Origin: Actinidia chinensis | Lineage: Eukaryota > Streptophyta > Magnoliopsida > Ericales > Actinidiaceae | DNA: 10,000 nucleotides | Reading direction: 5' to 3' | Assembly: GCA_009663005.1 (NCBI GenBank) | Contig: CM018897.1 | Location: 21,041,666 to 21,051,665 of the forward strand | Part shown: positions 7,897-10,000 of the stretch, in pieces | Layout of the letters: each line of letters starts with the position of its first letter | Numbering within the stretch: position 1 is the first letter of the stretch | Notes under the pieces: generated by a model | The model's input: the letters and a program-made list of their open reading frames with translations, nothing else | What the model was told of the DNA's origin: nothing | Database searches by the model: none | Translations under genes and position numbers: made by a program

Positions 7897-8028
7897 AAAA
7901 ATTACATTAAAAGAAAAATTAGTTCACTTGAAGATAGCTAATTTGCGCACACACCTAAAAAAAATATCTCCAGAGAACAAAATTACATCAACAGAAAAAT
8001 TATTCCACTTGAAGATAGTTAATTTTTG
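7897..8028. repeat. Duplicated block with 81-bp spacing
   Basis: The segment at about 7897-7947 (attacattaaaagaaaaatt, cacttgaagatagctaattt) recurs at about 7978-8028 with a handful of substitutions. Both copies run into a gcgcacacac-like sequence. A short open frame spans both copies, but its protein is just the repeat translated twice, so I do not call a gene. The duplication is older than the one at 5137-5249, judging by its divergence. Confidence 0.8.
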
Positions 8029-8347
8029 TGTTCGCGCACACAAAAATTATTCAGAAGTTACTACTAAATACCACTAACCCTTGTGTATTTCAATTGGGTT
8101 CATGTGTCAATACTTGGCGCACTTAGCGCAGATACTCAGCCCACTGCATTGAGTTACACAATGACTAGGATAAGCTGAATCAGACAAGGAGACTGACTAC
8201 ATTGCAAAATGAGTGAGAAACTAACAGTTACCCCTCTAGCAAAGCAATCTATTTTATGGATTAAAGATTTTGGGTTAAATTTTATTATTTGAAAATAAAA
8301 TGTGAACCAATTGAGCTTCAAAATAACAAGAATAACAATAATATAAC
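8029..8347. other. Non-coding stretch
   Basis: No recognisable gene or repeat on either strand. It lies downstream of the upstream TNL remnant and might contain part of its ancestral 3' flank. Confidence 0.4.
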
Positions 8348-8371
8348 AGAGAGAGAGAGAGAGGGAGAGAG
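8348..8371. repeat. (AG)n microsatellite
   Basis: About twelve AG units with one GG interruption. On the minus strand it produces a Ser/Leu-repeat artefact frame that is not a gene. Confidence 0.95.
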
Positions 8372-8399
8372 ATTCGTCCATTATATTTGTAAAAGGACA

Positions 8400-8560
8400 A
8401 GGCATGAAGGGCCACTGTTTGGCGCCACCATAAAATGCTCGGACTGAAGGTGTGAGAAAGTAGGTTCAAGTCTACCACTGTCACAGCATTCAAGGGTAGG
8501 CACATGTCCAGTAAGTAAACCCTTGCAGCACCCACAATTATCATATGTTTATGCTTGTAT
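8400..8560 (+). mobile_element. Possible tRNA-derived SINE fragment
   Basis: GGTTCAAGTCT at 8463-8473 fits the RNA polymerase III B-box (GGTTCRANNCC-like) and is flanked by GTAG/CTAC, as in a tRNA T-arm. A TGGCGCC segment at 8420 sits at about the right distance upstream to be a degraded A-box. Downstream, gggtaggcacatgtccagta followed by aagtaaacccttgcagcac has the look of plant SINE bodies. No poly-A or poly-T tail and no target-site duplication were identified, and the A-box match is poor. It could also be unrelated 3' flank of the TNL. Confidence 0.3.
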
Positions 8561-8956
8561 TATTAAGAGAAACCAGAACCACCAACATAAGAGTTAAGGA
8601 GAGGGATTACGAGAGACGATAGTAATGGCATAGGAAGTAGTCGCCCGGACCTTGAATATATGGTATTAAATCTACAACATCGATGCATTGTCCCGAGAAG
8701 GATAGATATTGTGGTGTTGGCTTCCTTCCTCTTCGTCCTTATCCCACACAATCTCTGCTCCAACTTCATTTACCTGATAAAGCTCGGTTACATGTGCGCA
8801 GACTTTCATTTCATCACCCCCTTCCATCAGGTACTGATGCCCAATCTTCCAGTGGCTTAACCGTAACCAATCTTGGTTGCCATCTGGAAAGCATTTCCAG
8901 GTTGGATTGTAGTCCCACAAAAGACCCTTGGACATGTTTGTGATAATGATATCATC

Positions 8957-8959
8957 CTA
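8957..8959 (-). other. In-frame TAG in the post-LRR domain
   Basis: The frame reads ...YSYYDDWG, TAG, DDIIITNMSKGLLWDYNP on the minus strand, with the domain continuing in the same frame to 8672. No plausible donor/acceptor pair would remove the stop without also removing conserved residues. Confidence 0.85.
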
Positions 8960-9241
8960 GCCCCAATCATCATAATAACTATACAAAGCAGCATAGTCAT
9001 CTTCTGAATTTGTAAACCTACCATCACTAAAAATGGAAAGCCAACGACGTTCCCAGTCTAAATAACCTTCATCACTGGCATATGCATAGAGCACGTGTAC
9101 TTTCAAGGCTCGGATCTTGAGATTACTATCTGAAGGCGCATAAAATTCTATAATGGACCCACTTTTCTTATAATTGCTGCACCAACTTGGCACCAAGCTC
9201 CTAGGAATAAATAAGCTGTATATACCAAATTCAGACACTCC

Positions 9242-9335
9242 CTGTGCCATGGAATTTATAATATCAGAACTATCAATTCCCAATACATAGTATTTGGGTA
9301 AACATCTAAATATATAGACACAGTCAAAAGAGAAC
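9242..9335 (-). other. 94-bp intron between the LRR exon and the post-LRR exon
   Basis: Donor ATTCAG|GTTCTC (9336|9335) and acceptor GGCACAG|GGAGTG (9242|9241) on the minus strand. Splicing joins SAIQ to GVSEFGIYS in phase 0, matching the position of a conserved late intron in this TNL type. Left in, it contributes stop codons (for example TGA just after the donor). Confidence 0.8.
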
Positions 9336-9527
9336 CTGAATTGCGCTCGTCATTGCTTCACATGAAAGGTGGTTGAAGAACCTCATTTGGTGGCTTCCCA
9401 TGGATACTAAGTGATCAGCTAAGCACAAGTTTTCAATAATTTCTAAACCAATATTTCCAATGGGCTTTAACTTGAACATATGCTCAGCTTCAACTAGATT
9501 GTCACAACCAAATAATCTCAAATCTAG

Positions 9528-9530
9528 TTA
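9528..9530 (-). other. In-frame TAA in the last LRR
   Basis: The frame reads ...MITNLPNLCT, TAA, LDLRLFGCDNLVEAE on the minus strand. Both sides are in the same frame and typical of the family, so this is a nonsense substitution, with a serine (TCA) codon a likely ancestor. Translation from an upstream start would stop here, removing the last LRR and the whole post-LRR domain. Confidence 0.85.
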
Positions 9531-10000
9531 TGTACATAGGTTAGGAAGATTTGTTATCATCTCCAGTGAGCTACAATAAGCTAAATCCAACAAACCTAAA
9601 CTCATTGGCAGTTCAGGCAGGGATTGGATTCTTTGGCAACCATATAATGAAAGTGACTTTAGATTTATAAGAAATTTGATGCTCTCTGGTAGGCTAGGAA
9701 TTGGATTCATACTCAGATCCAAGTCCTGCAACGAGGATAAGCTACCAAGACTTCTAGCAAGATCGTCATTTGACAAATTGCAGTTTGCAAGACTTAAGGT
9801 TACTAATGAGCGTGGTAAAGTAGCCAATGAACAACAGATGGATTCTGGACTTTTTCTTGTATTCAATACAAAAGGCTTGAAGAGAAAACTCCATGAATCA
9901 ACCCAAAAAAGGAGTACTCGTTCTGTTTATTGTAATTCCATCTGCTTGGCGAACAGTCAAAGATTTCATCTTTTCTCCTCTGCTGATAGATCAAGCTTTG

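Larger units (their letters stand above)
8672..10000 (-). pseudogene. 3' end of a TNL resistance gene: LRRs and post-LRR domain, with two in-frame stops
   Basis: TNL receptors are intracellular immune receptors; the LRR and post-LRR (C-JID-type) domains recognise effectors. Read on the minus strand, the exon to 9336 gives RKSPESI, then about five leucine-rich repeats (LVTLSLANCNLS, LQDLDLSMNPIPSLPES, LKSLSLYGCQRIQSLPELP, LGLLDLAYCSSLEMI, LRLFGCDNLVEAEHMF) and SAIQ. A 94-bp intron (9335-9242) joins in phase to GVSEFGIYSLFIPRSLVPSW, followed by the jelly-roll-like post-LRR domain with LKVHVLYAYASDEGY, WLRLSHWKIGHQ and a DKDEEE tail. The stop is TAG at 8674-8672. Two extra stops break it: TAA at 9530-9528 in the last LRR and TAG at 8959-8957 in the post-LRR domain. 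Sequence after each continues in the same frame with family-typical residues, so these are point nonsense changes. Upstream of 9926 the LRR frame meets another stop (TAA 9929-9927), so there is a frameshift or a hidden intron before the window edge. TIR and NBS parts lie beyond 10000. Confidence 0.88.

Noticed and set aside
8275..8544. Minus-strand frame continuing after the TNL stop
   Set aside because: It covers the GA microsatellite and the SINE-like segment and has no TNL-like or other domain wording.
8683..8943. Plus-strand frames across the post-LRR exon
   Set aside because: They are shadows of the minus-strand TNL coding sequence, whose family-typical motifs and splice sites are clear.

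Overview
The window is nuclear DNA of a dicotyledonous flowering plant. It is AT-rich and gene-poor, with intron-interrupted coding remnants, plant transposon debris and microsatellites. Both recognisable gene pieces are TIR-NBS-LRR (TNL) immune receptor sequences, a class found in eudicots and absent from grasses. The post-LRR wording looks like woody rosid (Rosaceae-type) TNLs, but that family-level guess is from memory and weak.

Layout. Positions 1-1157 hold the start of a TNL pseudogene on the minus strand: a TIR exon (1157-561) with several frame lesions and a low-complexity insertion, then a GTAAGT splice donor and intron-like DNA to the window edge. From about 1158 to 8670 I see no intact gene. 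This stretch holds: LTR-like sequence of possible Gypsy origin (1896-2251); a deleted Copia-type LTR retrotransposon on the minus strand (2252-3697) with both LTRs, a primer binding site and a polypurine-like tract, but almost no coding interior; small palindromes (4043-4290); a 55/58-bp tandem duplication (5137-5249); a 181-bp fold-back MITE (6781-6961); a short unexplained hydrophobic minus-strand frame (7117-7275); an 81-bp-period duplication (7897-8028); a GA microsatellite (8348-8371); and a possible tRNA-derived SINE (about 8400-8560). From 10000 down to 8672, also on the minus strand, lies the 3' end of a second TNL: LRRs, a 94-bp intron, and the post-LRR (C-JID-type) domain. It is interrupted by two in-frame stop codons.

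Reading. The two TNL pieces are head-to-tail on the same strand: the 3' end of one lies about 7.5 kb upstream of the 5' end of the next. This is the usual architecture of a tandemly duplicated resistance-gene cluster. The upstream copy is damaged mainly by point nonsense changes and looks recently inactivated. The downstream TIR exon has at least five indels and looks older. The DNA between them is a transposon accumulation zone. I found no new biological system. The most informative items are the clean anatomy of the deleted Copia element, the graded decay of the two TNLs, and the unexplained minus-strand frame near 7.1-7.3 kb.
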